This document shows positions 10,808 through 19,809 of a DNA stretch of 24,833 nt, piece by piece. The stretch's first letter is position 1. Every line of letters begins with the position of its first letter. Origin of the DNA: Auxenochlorella pyrenoidosa (taxonomy: Eukaryota; Chlorophyta; Trebouxiophyceae; Chlorellales; Chlorellaceae); assembly GCA_001430745.1 (NCBI GenBank), contig KQ482039.1, positions 152,631 through 177,463 on the forward strand. Reading direction: 5' to 3'. The notes under the pieces were generated by a model that worked only from the letters and a program-made list of their open reading frames with translations, ran no database searches and was not told the DNA's origin. A program made the position numbers and the translations under genes.

Positions 10808-12839
10808 CGTGCGTGCGTGCCTGCGTGTGTGGATGAGTGTGGCACGCGCGCACACGCACAGCCTGGGAGGAGGTGGGGCAGTGGGGCGGGCTGTTGCCTG
10901 GGAGCAGGCCTGGGGATCAGGATTGGCAAGGGCCCAGTGCAAGCGGGCAGAGGCCATGAATGGGATGAGGGCAGCTGGGCAGGCAGCAGCGCTGGTGCTG
11001 GCAGGCCATCTCATCTGTTTGTGAGCCGCGCCTGCCCCGGTGGGGTGCTGCCGCGCCAGCCTGTGTGCCCTGCAGAAACAGTGCCAGCCCATGCTGCTCC
11101 GCCTGCTGCTGCAGGGTCCCAGTACTGCGCCTGGAACGCCTCATCCTCCCTCCTGGCCGCCTCCTCGGATTCGCTCCATGCCATTTTTGTGTGGGAGCCG
11201 CGCAGCGGGCAGCTGTTGATGCGTGTGGAGGGCCACGGCAAGCCCTGCCTCAGGTGGGAGGGGCTGCAGGGGGGTGTTGTCCAGGCCGGCTGGGCTGTTG
11301 GGCCAGGGGCCATCGTCGCACGAGAGCTGCGCCCGGCTCTGAAGCAGCACAGAGGCTGGCAGCCCCTGGCGGCCATTGCTGGGGCCCATCCGGAATGCCA
11401 AGACCGTCTCCCTCTGCGCAACTGCTTCCCCACAACCCCGCCCCAGCTTGCCCTGCCGCACCGCAGCCTGGGCTTTGCCCCCTGGAACGAACGGCTGCTG
11501 GTGTATGCAGAGGACAACCGGCGCATCCACCTGAGGGAGGTGCCTGCAGTGGACCTTACCGCTGGCGAGGGCAGCAGCGGCGCTGGCGGGGCCGCAGGGG
11601 CCGCCAACGGGGCGCTCTGCGGCCCTGCGCTTTGCGAGCAGCACGCCCGCGATGGTGAGCTGCTGCCACTTGTCGGTGCAAACCCGCCTCTGTGGGGTGT
11701 CCAGCTGCTGGCTGCGCACACTGCACTCAGGATTGCCGTGACAGCGAGGGCATGCAGCTTGCCGACCGCACCACAGTGTGCCCCCCGCCCCCTGCGCTTG
11801 TCAAGCCTCACACCCACCCTCCCGCACACCCACACACACCACTGCACTCCCCGCCCCCACCTCCCCAGACTTGGCGGACGCGCGGGCAGGGGTGCAGCTG
11901 CTGCAGCTGCCCATTGTGCCCAGCACACCGTCCCCTTCAGGTGCTTGCGCTGCCTGGATGCATCTTCCGGCTGCTTTGCTTGCGCTGGGATTTTCCGCTC
12001 ACAGCCCCTGCCATGCCCCCTCGCCTCCCGCTCCTCTCCCCGTGCTGTCCTGCCAGCCTAACCGCCCCCAATCCTGCTCCGCTCGGCACCCCACACCCCC
12101 ACCCCTGCAGGGCATCTGGGCGCTGTCGAGGCGATGCAGGCGCAGCGGCAAATTTTGAGCCGGCGGCGCCGGGTGACGGGTCTATCCCTGTCAGGGCAAG
12201 GCGACCTGCTGGTGACGACTCGGCAGGTGGGGAGGCTTGTTCCCTGCGTGCCTCGATCGGACTTCCAGCATCTCCCGGCCGCGCCGCACGTGGCACTCTC
12301 TTTTGGCGTGATGCATGCCTGGACGCAAGCTGGTCAGCACGTGGCATCAAGCCCCGCTGCCGCCATGCCAAGCTCACAGACCCTCGGTTCTTGCAAACGG
12401 CGAGCGTCCGCCCTGCTTGCTTGTTTGGGCTTAAAGTCTGTCTAACCGCAACGGAACTTGTGACACAGGCCCTGACGTCGGCAGCATCTTCTCTCTGGCC
12501 CCCACGCAGGGCACGCTGCTGCGCTACCTGTCATCCCAGACATGGCGACCGGAGAAGCACCGCCTGTGGCCACCCGCCTTCCGAGCCGCCGTGGCAACGC
12601 TCCTCCTGTGTGGGCAGCGGCAGCAGCGGCTTGCAGGGCAGCAGCCGGGCCAGCAGGCGGCGGGGCTGTGGCTGCTGCCGCTGCCAGTTTTGCAGCTCAT
12701 CATTGCAGCGGCAGCAGGGCAGCGCAACGACTGGCTCCCAAAGCCGGCTGCAGACACTGGTAGTGTGGCGGCACCCCAGGCAGGCGCGGCAGCGCAGGGA
12801 GGCGTCCCAGTCATCTCCGGGCAGGAAGGGCAAAGCTGA
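5573..12839 (+). CDS. large WD40-repeat protein with acidic N-terminus and C-terminal helical (SOCS-box-like?) motif
   Basis: Twenty phase-consistent exons: 5573-5579, 5672-5905, 6029-6117, 6438-6489, 6683-6773, 6982-7132, 7350-7489, 7732-8101, 8308-8424, 8635-9009, 9172-9202, 9346-9398, 9565-9732, 9974-10238, 10548-10664, 11076-11253, 11467-11654, 11869-11940, 12111-12226 and 12510-12839. They total 3144 nt, about 1047 residues, and all introns are GT-AG. Residues 1-55 are Gly/Pro-rich and about 55-125 very acidic. WD40-like blades follow: LLAATFDLHGVTVWLL (about 177), AFSPDGRWLATGAEGGLLTL (about 225), AASPDGRWIA (about 705), LLAASSDSLHAIFVWEPRSG (about 780), FAPWNERLLVYAEDNRRIHL (about 817) and GLSLSGQGDLLVTT (about 925). 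Residues 255-626 contain Ala/Gln/Ser-rich inserts. The tail (HRLWPPAFRAAVATLLLC, later LWLLPLPVLQLII) resembles helical C-terminal boxes in other algal proteins. WD40 propellers are scaffolds; the partner is unknown. The blade layout recalls the DUF2415 group, a weak suggestion. The start is uncertain (5573 is the minimal choice). Confidence 0.8.
9622..9645 (+). repeat. AGC trinucleotide repeat coding poly-Ser
   Basis: Consecutive AGC codons in exon 13 of the WD40 gene give a run of Ser followed by Gly/Ser. It sits in a loop-like insert after the blade start SGYVYVFELP. It is likely a length-variable, unstructured segment. Confidence 0.75.
10712..10840 (+). repeat. GT-rich microsatellite in a WD40-gene intron
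   Basis: A long GT/GC alternating tract lies in the intron 10665-11075, including an uninterrupted GT run near 10784-10806. Alternating purine-pyrimidine DNA of this kind can adopt Z-form. It lies entirely in the intron, and the reading frames crossing it are Val/Cys-rich artefacts. Confidence 0.85.
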
Positions 12840-13003
12840 CAGCCTGCCTAAGCCTGGCCGTGCACCTAGCCTCGTCGTCTTTGCGGATTACATGCACCAC
12901 TGCCTTGCACATGTAGGCTGCATGCCCACATCACATTGGCTCACAGCGACTCGCATTGGCGGAATGTGGGTGCAGGATCACAAGGGTCACGAACTACTCA
13001 CTG

Positions 13004-13049
13004 GTGAGTTCACTGGACGTTCACTAGGGCAGGGTCCCAGTGAACTCAC
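13004..13049. repeat. perfect 13-bp inverted repeat (hairpin 1)
   Basis: GTGAGTTCACTGG at 13004-13016 is the exact reverse complement of CCAGTGAACTCAC at 13037-13049, with a 20-base loop. The element lies about 165 bases after the WD40 stop codon. Confidence 0.85.
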
Positions 13050-13073
13050 TATTTTGGCATCAATCTTTCACCA

Positions 13074-13105
13074 GGTGAACTCACTTGAAGTCAATTGAGT
13101 TCACC
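13074..13105. repeat. perfect 10-bp inverted repeat (hairpin 2), same core as hairpin 1
   Basis: GGTGAACTCA at 13074-13083 pairs exactly with TGAGTTCACC at 13096-13105, with a 12-base loop. The core TGAACTCA is shared with the hairpin 25 bases upstream, so the two are probably related copies. Confidence 0.85.
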
Positions 13106-13204
13106 CCTCGCTGCTGCCAGTGACCCCTGCTGTGACGCCACTGGTGATTGTCAGTGATGTTGCAAGTGCTGCTGCTACAACCGCAGTGGGTAGAGGTACC
13201 AAGG

Positions 13205-13615
13205 GATATGCTAAGGCAGGGAGAGGGAAAAGCTGAGGGCATGAAGGCAGAAGAGACAAGGAGACAAAGTTGGGTAAAGGTGAGTGGTTGAGTAGTTCAG
13301 GACAAGGAGAGGGCAGGCGGGCAAGCGAAGATGCAGGGGGGAAGCAGGGACGAGGTAAGGCTCTGTCAAGACAGGGGGTAAAGGCAGCACCAACGGGAGG
13401 AAAATGTGAAGGATGGGAGGACAAGACAGGACAGGGAAAGGTATGGGCAGGCAAATGGGCAGGCAAATGGGCAGGCAAGGATGAACGGGTAAGGCAGGAC
13501 AAGGAGAGTGGTGGAGAGTAGACGTGTTGGGGAGAGGAAGGAGCAGCGGGTGAGGGGCGCAACAGGGTGTGAAGAGGGCAGACAGGTGGATGGAATCAAG
13601 AGGAGGGGGCAAAGG
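13205..13615 (+). repeat. purine-rich tract with tandem 12-mers
   Basis: The plus strand is strongly enriched in A and G (AGGCAGG, GGACAAGG, GGGAGG motifs) over about 400 bases. It contains three perfect head-to-tail copies of ATGGGCAGGCAA at 13443-13478. The opposite-strand open frames are Pro/Leu/Ser/His shadows of this composition bias. Confidence 0.75.
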
Positions 13616-13700
13616 CTTTTGACAAAGCCTTGCTGCAGCTGTAGGAGGGTACATTGCTGCTGGCACTTGAAGGGGCATTGCGACGTTGCTTGTGTGTGCT

Positions 13701-13737
13701 GCGCCTGCCAAATCCACCTTAGCGCCTGCCAAATCCA
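13701..13737 (+). repeat. 16-bp direct repeat, 21-bp period
   Basis: GCGCCTGCCAAATCCA occurs at 13701-13716 and again, identically, at 13722-13737. Confidence 0.9.
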
Positions 13738-14273
13738 GCCAGCCTTGCTGCGTGAGGTTGGGGTCGAGGGGGGGAGGACAGGCTGGGCATTTACGAAGCA
13801 GCAAGCAAGCACCATCGTCATCGCCCCCCAAGGCAGTTGCTCTGGACTCAGCTGTGCTACCCACCCCACAACAGCCCCTGCCTCGGCTCACCTTCCCAAC
13901 ACGGCGTGGCAGGTGGCGATGGACTGGGCACTGATGCACTGGGTAACCTGTTCTTGGGAGGGTAGGAAGGGTGTATAACGAGTCAGCTGCCTGGATGCAG
14001 TCACGGGGTCGGGATGAGCGCAGGGCAGCAACTGCGCCCAGCAGAGCGTCTGGCGGCGCTTCCAACGCTGATGCCCCTGGCTGCAGCAACCGGCACTGTT
14101 CCGAGCCCTCCCTCTCCTGCAATGCACCAGAGAGTTTCCACCAATGCTCACCAGGTCAGGGGCCCGTAAAAGGTGGGGCGAAGCCCTGGCAGTTGGGCCA
14201 TGGCTGCCAGCGGCAGCTGTCGGCAGGACGCTGCAGGGCTCGAGCTGCAGGGCCGCTGCAGGGGCTGCGACCC

Positions 14274-14294
14274 GTTCATGACGCGTCCATGAAC
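14274..14294. repeat. palindrome GTTCATG / CATGAAC
   Basis: GTTCATG (14274-14280) and CATGAAC (14288-14294) are exact reverse complements flanking ACGCGTC. A second GACGCGTC follows at once (14297-14304). This could be a binding site or chance in GC-rich DNA. Confidence 0.6.
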
Positions 14295-14659
14295 GCGACG
14301 CGTCAAGAGCGGGGGCCGCGGAGGCAAGTTTGGCGCGGGCACAGCCGAACCGGCGGCGGCCCGACTGTTGAGCGCACCCGGCGCTCGCCGGCGCCTCGAT
14401 ACATGATGATCGCGCCGAGGAGCAGCGTGGAACGGGGGCGCGGTAGCGGGAAATGTGGAGGGAGGCGGCTGTCGGCAGCTAACAACGGGCCCGCCCGCCA
14501 TGCACAGCATGAGGGCTGAAGTCCTCTTTGCAGCCACCCCAAGGCTTGCAGAACTTCAAAAACTTCACAAGGCTACGATAAGCGCCCCGGATGACCGTCG
14601 AGGCGCGCATGCAGCTCAGGGGGATGCTTACCCCGTGGGGCTGTCGTCGACGGGGTAGC

Positions 14660-14860
14660 GGTGGCACCAAGGGTAAATGTGTCAAAGAGTCGGGAGAAGG
14701 TCGGCGCCATGGGTAAACACGATCAGGGGAGTCAGGAGGCACAAGTAATGAAGCAACATCCCCTTGGTATGCATGAACAGGGGGGTCAGGGCACGTGAGG
14801 GGGTGGCGCTCAAGTGCGCCATGGGTAAACGAGAGCAGGGGCGGCAGGGGGCACATTGAG
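14660..14860 (+). repeat. degenerate tandem repeat with CATGGGTAAAC core
   Basis: GCGCCATGGGTAAAC is identical at 14704-14718 and 14816-14830. Each is followed by a CAGGGG...CAGG.GGCAC tail. A shortened copy lies near 14771 and a weaker one near 14665. The spacing of roughly 45-60 bases suggests an old minisatellite. Confidence 0.65.
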
Positions 14861-15181
14861 TTCCGCTGAGGGTTGTGGCAGTGCTGCATGGGGCCCAAGA
14901 CTGAGTGTGAAGGTTACACAAGCTGCATGATGCGAGAAGAAGGGCGGGATGGCCTGGGACAGCTCATGCCGCCGCCCTCGCCAGCACCTGCCTGGGCGCT
15001 GATTCGGCGCCATGCTGCAGCAAGGCGCATGTGCCTGTTGCAAGTCCGCCTCTGTCCACGAGGTGGTTTATATTGAGGTTATGAGCCAAAATATGGGTTT
15101 TCAGTGCCGAAGGGCAGGAGACGCGTGGGGGGACCCAAGCAGGCATGACGTCACTACCGCCATTCACCGGCGTCACCGCCA

Positions 15182-15354
15182 GTTCACTGGACTCACTGGT
15201 ACAAAAAGTCAGGAAACATGCCTTTCGTATCTACTGCGCACTTGCCAGCCCTTCTTACATTGTGAGAACACCCCAGACAGTCCAGGTGCATGCAAACAAT
15301 GCGGTTTAGGCAGGGTTGCCCACATTCACTGGCAGCCCAGTGAGGTCACCAGTG
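15182..15354. repeat. cluster of TTCACTGG / CCAGTGA boxes
   Basis: GTTCACTGG (15182-15190), CTCACTGG just after it, CACTGG (15327-15332) facing CCAGTG (15337-15342), and a further CCAGTG (15349-15354). These echo the hairpin sequences at 13.0-13.1 kb. Confidence 0.55.
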
Positions 15355-15489
15355 AGACCCGTGCCCTTTGTGGGAGCGTTGGCACAACCCGTGCACATTG
15401 CAGCTGCTGCCAGCAAATGCACCGTCTGGCTTGCCTTGTGGTTGTCTTTCGGCAGCGACCACATCTTCATGTTGTGGCATGTGCTAAAT

Positions 15490-15728
15490 ACAGAGGGAAT
15501 TTTCTGTGACTGGCCCATTCTGGCTTATTCCGGCGGGCTGTGTCGTGCTCAGTCAAAGAACATATTCCAGAAGGAAAATAAGCCGATAGAAAAGGTTGAC
15601 ATGGAATCAATCTCGTGTACCCATATGACACTGTCACATTCGCTCAAAATAGGTACACCTGAATCACAGCACTTCGTGTGCAATAGAACTTACATTATAT
15701 CTTTGAAACTTGATTTTTCGGTTTCAGC
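15490..15728. other. AT-rich patch beside the LINE remnant
   Basis: Base composition drops sharply here compared with the flanks (stretches such as AAGGAAAATAAGCCGATAG and TTACATTATATC). I find no open frame of note and cannot tell whether it is an insertion, an old target site or a promoter-like region. Confidence 0.5.
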
Positions 15729-15752
15729 CAGACGCACACACACACACACACG

Positions 15753-16575
15753 ACGCGCAGCTCGCTGCTGCTGGTGCCCTCGCTGCTGGGCTCATCCAGC
15801 CGTCCCAGCCGGCAGACGCTTGCCAGCATGCTGCCGCCCCTTGGCTGGCACCTGCATGGGCGGCCGCTGCCCCTGTCCGCCCTCACCGTGAGGGCAGGCA
15901 CTGACCTGCTGATCGCTACGACGGACCTGCGCCGGGACGAGCATGCCTTTGCCCCCTTCCTCTCCCTAGCCCTTGAGCTCTCCGCCGATGCAGCCCCGCC
16001 CCCCACCGATGAGCTGCGCGCGCTGCTGAAGCGGCTCTGGCGCGTGCGCTGGGAGAACGCCCGCAAGGAGCCCTTGTGGCGGCTCGCCCATAACGCCCTG
16101 CCCACCAGCGCGCGCATGGGGGACGCCACCACCCCCTGCCTCTGCGGCGGCCCGGCCCCGGCAGATCGCGCGCACCACTTCTGGGCCTGCCCAGTTGCCC
16201 ATGGGCCAGGCTGGCCAGGCAGTTGTCGGCGCAGTCAGCACCACGGCAGCTGCGGCGCGGCCCCACCCCTGGCCCGGGCTGCAATTTAACTGCAATCTGG
16301 CTTGCCCCCCCCCCCGCGCGGGGGGCCTGCTATGCATCGCGGCGTGTGGGAGGTGGTCTGCCTGGCCGCTGTGGCGGCCATGGACCACGGCCGCAAACGC
16401 ATGTACGCCCTCAGCTTGGGCCCCCCCGCCTGAAGTACCTCTGCATGTCTCTTCTGCTCGCTCCTCTGTTGCCCGCTTTTGGGACCTCCTCTCTGCGTTT
16501 GTTGCCCCCTGCCTTAGCTGCTGGCAGCTGCTGCAGGTGGCGCTGGCGCGTTGGCGGCGGCACACGAGAGGCCTG
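15753..16575 (+). mobile_element. LINE-type non-LTR retrotransposon remnant (C-terminal end of reverse transcriptase ORF)
   Basis: One frame reads ELRALLKRLWRVRWENARKE, then PLWRLAHNALPTSARMG, then PCLCGGPAPADRAHHFWACP. The last is the zinc-binding block (C-x-C...HH...C) that closes LINE-type reverse transcriptases. After an in-frame TAA (16287-16289) the same frame resumes with MHRGVWEVVCLAAVAAMDHG (from 16332) and stops again at 16431. VARFWDLLSAFVA then appears in another frame. All are typical of the conserved C-terminus of these elements in green algae. The polymerase and endonuclease domains are absent. The left edge abuts a CA repeat (about 15736-15752). The copy is therefore 5'-truncated and inactive. 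The right edge is uncertain. Confidence 0.75.
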
Positions 16576-17062
16576 ACCCACGGTGGCGCTTGCAGGGCAT
16601 GGGCACCTGTCTGGGGTGTGCCAGCGGTGGCGGTTGCCTCCCCGCCCCGCTCGGCGGCGTGTCGCTCCTGCTGGCAGCCCTCGCGGGCTGCTCAGCTCCT
16701 GCCGGCGCAGGTGCGTGAGGGCATCTCGCCGCCGTCTGTCGCGCGTCGACCGCTGCCTGGACCAGTGGCCTGATGCAGCCCTCCCACACGTCTTTGATGC
16801 GTGCACCCTTTTACTCGCTGTTGTATGCCTTCTTGTCTGTCCCGGATGTGGTCGCTGGCGTCGACTGCTCCCCGTCTGCCGGCAGTTGGCAGGCGCTGCC
16901 AGCATCGGCGCCGACAGTTCGAGCGCAGCAGAAGCTCAGCCCACGCACTTCTTAGCTCATCATGGTCCTCCTTTGTATCTATTACATCCGTTGTGGTCAT
17001 TGCTCACCTTGGGATGCCCCTTCCCATCACTAAAGGCAGCCGCCTTTAGCAGCGGCGCCTTG
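16576..17062. other. stretch between LINE remnant and gene A
   Basis: Open frames here give Arg/Leu/Pro/Cys-rich sequence without a recognisable domain or matching splice phases. The first part may be LINE 3' untranslated sequence. I see no supported gene. Confidence 0.4.
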
Positions 17063-17260
17063 ATTTGCAGCGTGCAACTCGCGCCAGCACAGGCGTCTTA
17101 TCTTCCAGCCTCGGCAGCCTCGCCTGGCCTTCCAAGGCACCCAGCAGCGCCAGGGTGCCCCCCGGGCTGCCCAGAAGTTTGGCAGGCATTGCAGACAGTG
17201 TCCCAGGCCTAACCCCAGCCAGAGCCCGAAGCAAGCCACCAATCGCTGCACATACACAAG
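17063..17260 (+). repeat. duplicated block upstream of gene A (probable 5'UTR exon), copy 1
   Basis: ATTTGCAGCGTGCA (17063-17076) and CCAGCCTCGGCAGCCT (17105-17120) recur exactly, in the same order, at 19810-19823 and 19863-19878 upstream of gene B. Similarity continues more weakly to GCTGCACATACACAAG, which is followed by a GTGAGC donor at 17261. An intron from 17261 to the CAG ending at 17524 would leave an 18-base leader before the gene A ATG. Confidence 0.6.
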
Positions 17261-17542
17261 GTGAGCCAGGTGGGAGACGGTCCAGTCGAGGCGTGGGAGT
17301 AGTTGGTCGAGGGTTTCGGATTGCTCGACCGCTGCCGCTGGCGCTCCGCTCGGAACAGCTGGTGGCCCCGGGGTGGCCCAGTGTCGGTCCGCGCGCCATG
17401 CTGGGGTGATGACAGCATAGCCCTGCCTGGCGCGGGCCTCCCATGCTGAACAGATCTGTTGCTTTCTTGCCTCTGGCAGCCCAGACGTTGAGCGCCGTGC
17501 CTGCCCTCCTTCCCTGCCCTGCAGCCAGCGCCTCTCGACCCC

Positions 17543-18571
17543 ATGACAGCACACTCATGCACGACGACAGCCAGGGCGCCGCCGTTGGCGCTGCAGGTGC
17601 AGCGCCAGGCGCGGCAGCATGTGCCGCTGGTGGCGGCGCGCCAGGGATTCTCGGCACGTGGCGGTGAGTGGGCAAGTGAGCAAGTGTGTCACTTGCATGT
17701 GCCCAGCTGCCTGCCAACTGGCATGCGGACACAGGCGGTCCCTCACGCGCAGCAGTTGCCCACCCCCAGGGTTTTTCTAACTGCCACTCCCCTCTGCGCC
17801 TCTTCTCGACTGCCTGCAGGAGCCTTTGAGCATTCACGCCACGTCAGCCTCGCCGGGCGTCCGCCTGCCGCCCCTGGCAGGGCTCTGGGCAGCGCGCCGC
17901 CGTCTCCGCCAAGCAAGGTGAGTGGCCTATCTGCTTCCCTGCCTGACCTCAACATCTCGACATCACAATTGGGGCTCTGGGAGAACAGCACTAGTTATAG
18001 CTTAACTATTTGCCTTGCCTCACTCTGCTGGCCTCGCTGGGCCGCTGGGCCTCTCCGCAGGTGCTGCCCCTGGCCGCCACTCTGCACCTCACTCGGCCCT
18101 CCCCCTGCTCCTCCCCGGCCCCTGCCCTGCCCGCCTTGCCTGCAGGCGCCCGCCGCCCTGCCAGAGGCGGCAGAGGCGGCAGAGGAGGCCCTCTGGGATG
18201 TGCGGCTGGCCGGGTTCGACATGGTCTTTTCGGTGGGCGTGCTGGCTGCTGCTGTGGCGTTTGCCCGCAGGCGCCTAATGTGGCTCTTCATCGAGGGCCC
18301 GGTGGTGAGCGCCCGCGGGTGGCAGGCGCTGCTGTCGCAGCAGCTGCTGCCCGGCTTCTCCAGGCTCTTCCTGGGGCTGGGCGAAGCGCCGGCGACGGCC
18401 GCCGCGCACGCCGAAGCGGCCGCGGCCAAGCACGCCAGCATCTTCTCCTACCCCGAAATGATGCTCTTCGTGCTGGTTGTGTACTGCATCCTGTTTGTGC
18501 GCGCGCTGCTGGCGACCGGCAGCTTCCTGAAAGCGCTTCGCAAGCTGAGCTGCTTCAGGCGCGTGCAGTGA
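17543..18571 (+). CDS. gene A: membrane protein with probable organelle targeting peptide, paralog of B and C
   Basis: Exons 17543-17663, 17820-17917 and 18146-18571 (stop TGA 18569-18571) give 645 nt, 214 residues. The first exon is rich in Thr/Ala/Arg/Gln with few acids (TTARAPPLALQVQRQ), like a chloroplast or mitochondrial transit peptide. It ends in phase 1 at G/GTGAGT. Exon 2 is a Pro/Ala-rich linker. Exon 3 begins with an Ala/Glu helix, then WDVRLAGFDMVFSVGVLAA (first hydrophobic segment, about residues 96-113) and a basic RRR. It ends with EMMLFVLVVYCILFVRALLA (second segment, about 177-196) and a basic Lys/Arg tail. The family is not recognised. Exon 1 and the RLAGF motif before the first hydrophobic segment link it to genes B and C. 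The start ATG lies 18 bases after a probable 5'UTR acceptor. Confidence 0.65.
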   Translation: MTAHSCTTTARAPPLALQVQRQARQHVPLVAARQGFSARGGEWASEQVCHLHVPSCLPTGMRTQAVPHAQQLPTPRVFLTATPLCASSRLPAGAFEHSRHVSLAGRPPAAPGRALGSAPPSPPSKVSGLSASLPDLNISTSQLGLWENSTSYSLTICLASLCWPRWAAGPLRRCCPWPPLCTSLGPPPAPPRPLPCPPCLQAPAALPEAAEAAEEALWDVRLAGFDMVFSVGVLAAAVAFARRRLMWLFIEGPVVSARGWQALLSQQLLPGFSRLFLGLGEAPATAAAHAEAAAAKHASIFSYPEMMLFVLVVYCILFVRALLATGSFLKALRKLSCFRRVQ

Positions 18572-19809
18572 GGGCTGGTCGGCAGGCTGGCGCCCGGCCT
18601 GCCGCCAGCGCTGCTCAGCAGTGATGTGCAAGGGATGCCACCAGCCTGTCCCACAGAGTGCGCCCTTTTCCAGGTTTCATTGCTACACCACTCCCCTGTG
18701 CCGCGTGCCTTACTGCTGGCGCATCGCGCCTTCTCCGCGCATGCACCATGTCTGCCTGCCTCGTCCTCCTTGCACCTTCTGATTAGTCCGCCTGCCACCG
18801 CTCCGATGCAGCTGCGTCCGCAGTTCATGCTTGCTGCAACCACTTCGCCGAGCTGCTGTTGAGCGCAGTGCAAAGCCAGGAGCACCGTCCGCACTCGCGA
18901 TGAAACAGGCACAGCTGGCAGGCGGACAGGGTGCGGTGGAGGCTGGGCCGACGTCTCTGGGAAGGCTGCGAGGCTCAGAGTGGGATGGAGAGAAGCGTGA
19001 CGGGGGCAGTGAGCAAGGCATGGAAGGCTGAATCAGCCTGGGACAGCAGAACACATACGCCGCGGGTCCTGCCCGGACAGACTGCAAATGCACACAAGCG
19101 AGCAGGGGGCTGCCTGTCCGCCTGCATTGGCAGAGGACTTGCTGCACCCACACAGCATGCTGTTTGGAGCCGCATCCAGGTGCTGCCATGGCAGGCTCAG
19201 CAGCAGGGTCCTTGCAAAAGTGACAGGGCATTGCCTGCTGTTTCGCCATGGCCGAGTGGCCTGGCCAGGCCCACACTGACGCTAGGGACGCCTACTGGAG
19301 CGCTAGCGGCACGCAAGGTGTGCGGTGGAGTGGTGGCGCTCCCGCAGCAAGGAGGCAAGAGCAGCACATTGCCACGTGATAATGTAGAGTGCGCCAGCAT
19401 GACCTAGCCGGGCGCATGGCAAGGCCAGGCCATGCCGCCAGCGCTGCATGTGCCCCTTCGTCTCCCATGACCTCCCTACAACTGCCGCCCACATGTTTAT
19501 GGCTGCAGTAGGGGGCGGCAGCTCCAAGCCATCCGTCTGCTGCAGGTGCCGTGGAAGCCAGCATGCTGCAGCGGAAAGACCACCCAAATGAAGCAAAACG
19601 GCTGTGAAAAGTGCTACGCCCGCAGCGACCGTGTGTGCGTGGCAAGCCTGCCGCGACGTATCAACGCCATCAATGGCAGAGCAGCAGCCCAGCAGCTCGG
19701 CAAGCTTCCATGTAGCCCTCTTCCCTTCCTCATGTCTTAAGGCGGTGCATGCTTATCATTGAATTTCACTGGGCCCTCACAACCCCCGGCCATGGAGCAC
19801 CGAGCAGCA
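18572..19809. other. spacer between genes A and B, no supported gene
   Basis: About 1.2 kb without an exon chain I can support. No TGTAA is seen after the gene A stop. Open frames on both strands are short or compositionally biased and show no family resemblance. Confidence 0.45.

Larger units (their letters stand above)
12840..15735. other. gene-free island of about 2.9 kb
   Basis: No exon chain with plausible phase or recognisable protein was found on either strand. The frames that stay open are low-complexity (Pro/Leu/Ser-rich on the minus strand opposite the purine tract). The island contains hairpins, a purine-rich tract, short tandem repeats, a palindrome and an AT-rich patch, listed separately. 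No TGTAA follows the WD40 stop; TGTAG near 12913 is the nearest variant. Confidence 0.6.

Noticed and set aside
9944..12061. 705-residue uninterrupted plus-strand frame
   Set aside because: Several exons of the WD40 gene share this frame, but the introns within it contain a GT microsatellite and good GT-AG sites, so it is not one exon.
13101..14122. minus-strand Pro/Leu/Ser-rich frames in the gene-free island
   Set aside because: They mirror the purine-rich plus strand and show no domain or splice pattern.
13971..14519. 182-residue plus-strand frame
   Set aside because: Arg/Gly/Ser-rich with no recognisable motif and no supporting splice sites or polyadenylation signal.
17443..17667. alternative start of gene A (MLNRSVAFLPLAAQ...)
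   Set aside because: It runs in a different frame and stops at 17667. The frame from 17543 matches the first exons of B and C and continues through exons 2 and 3.
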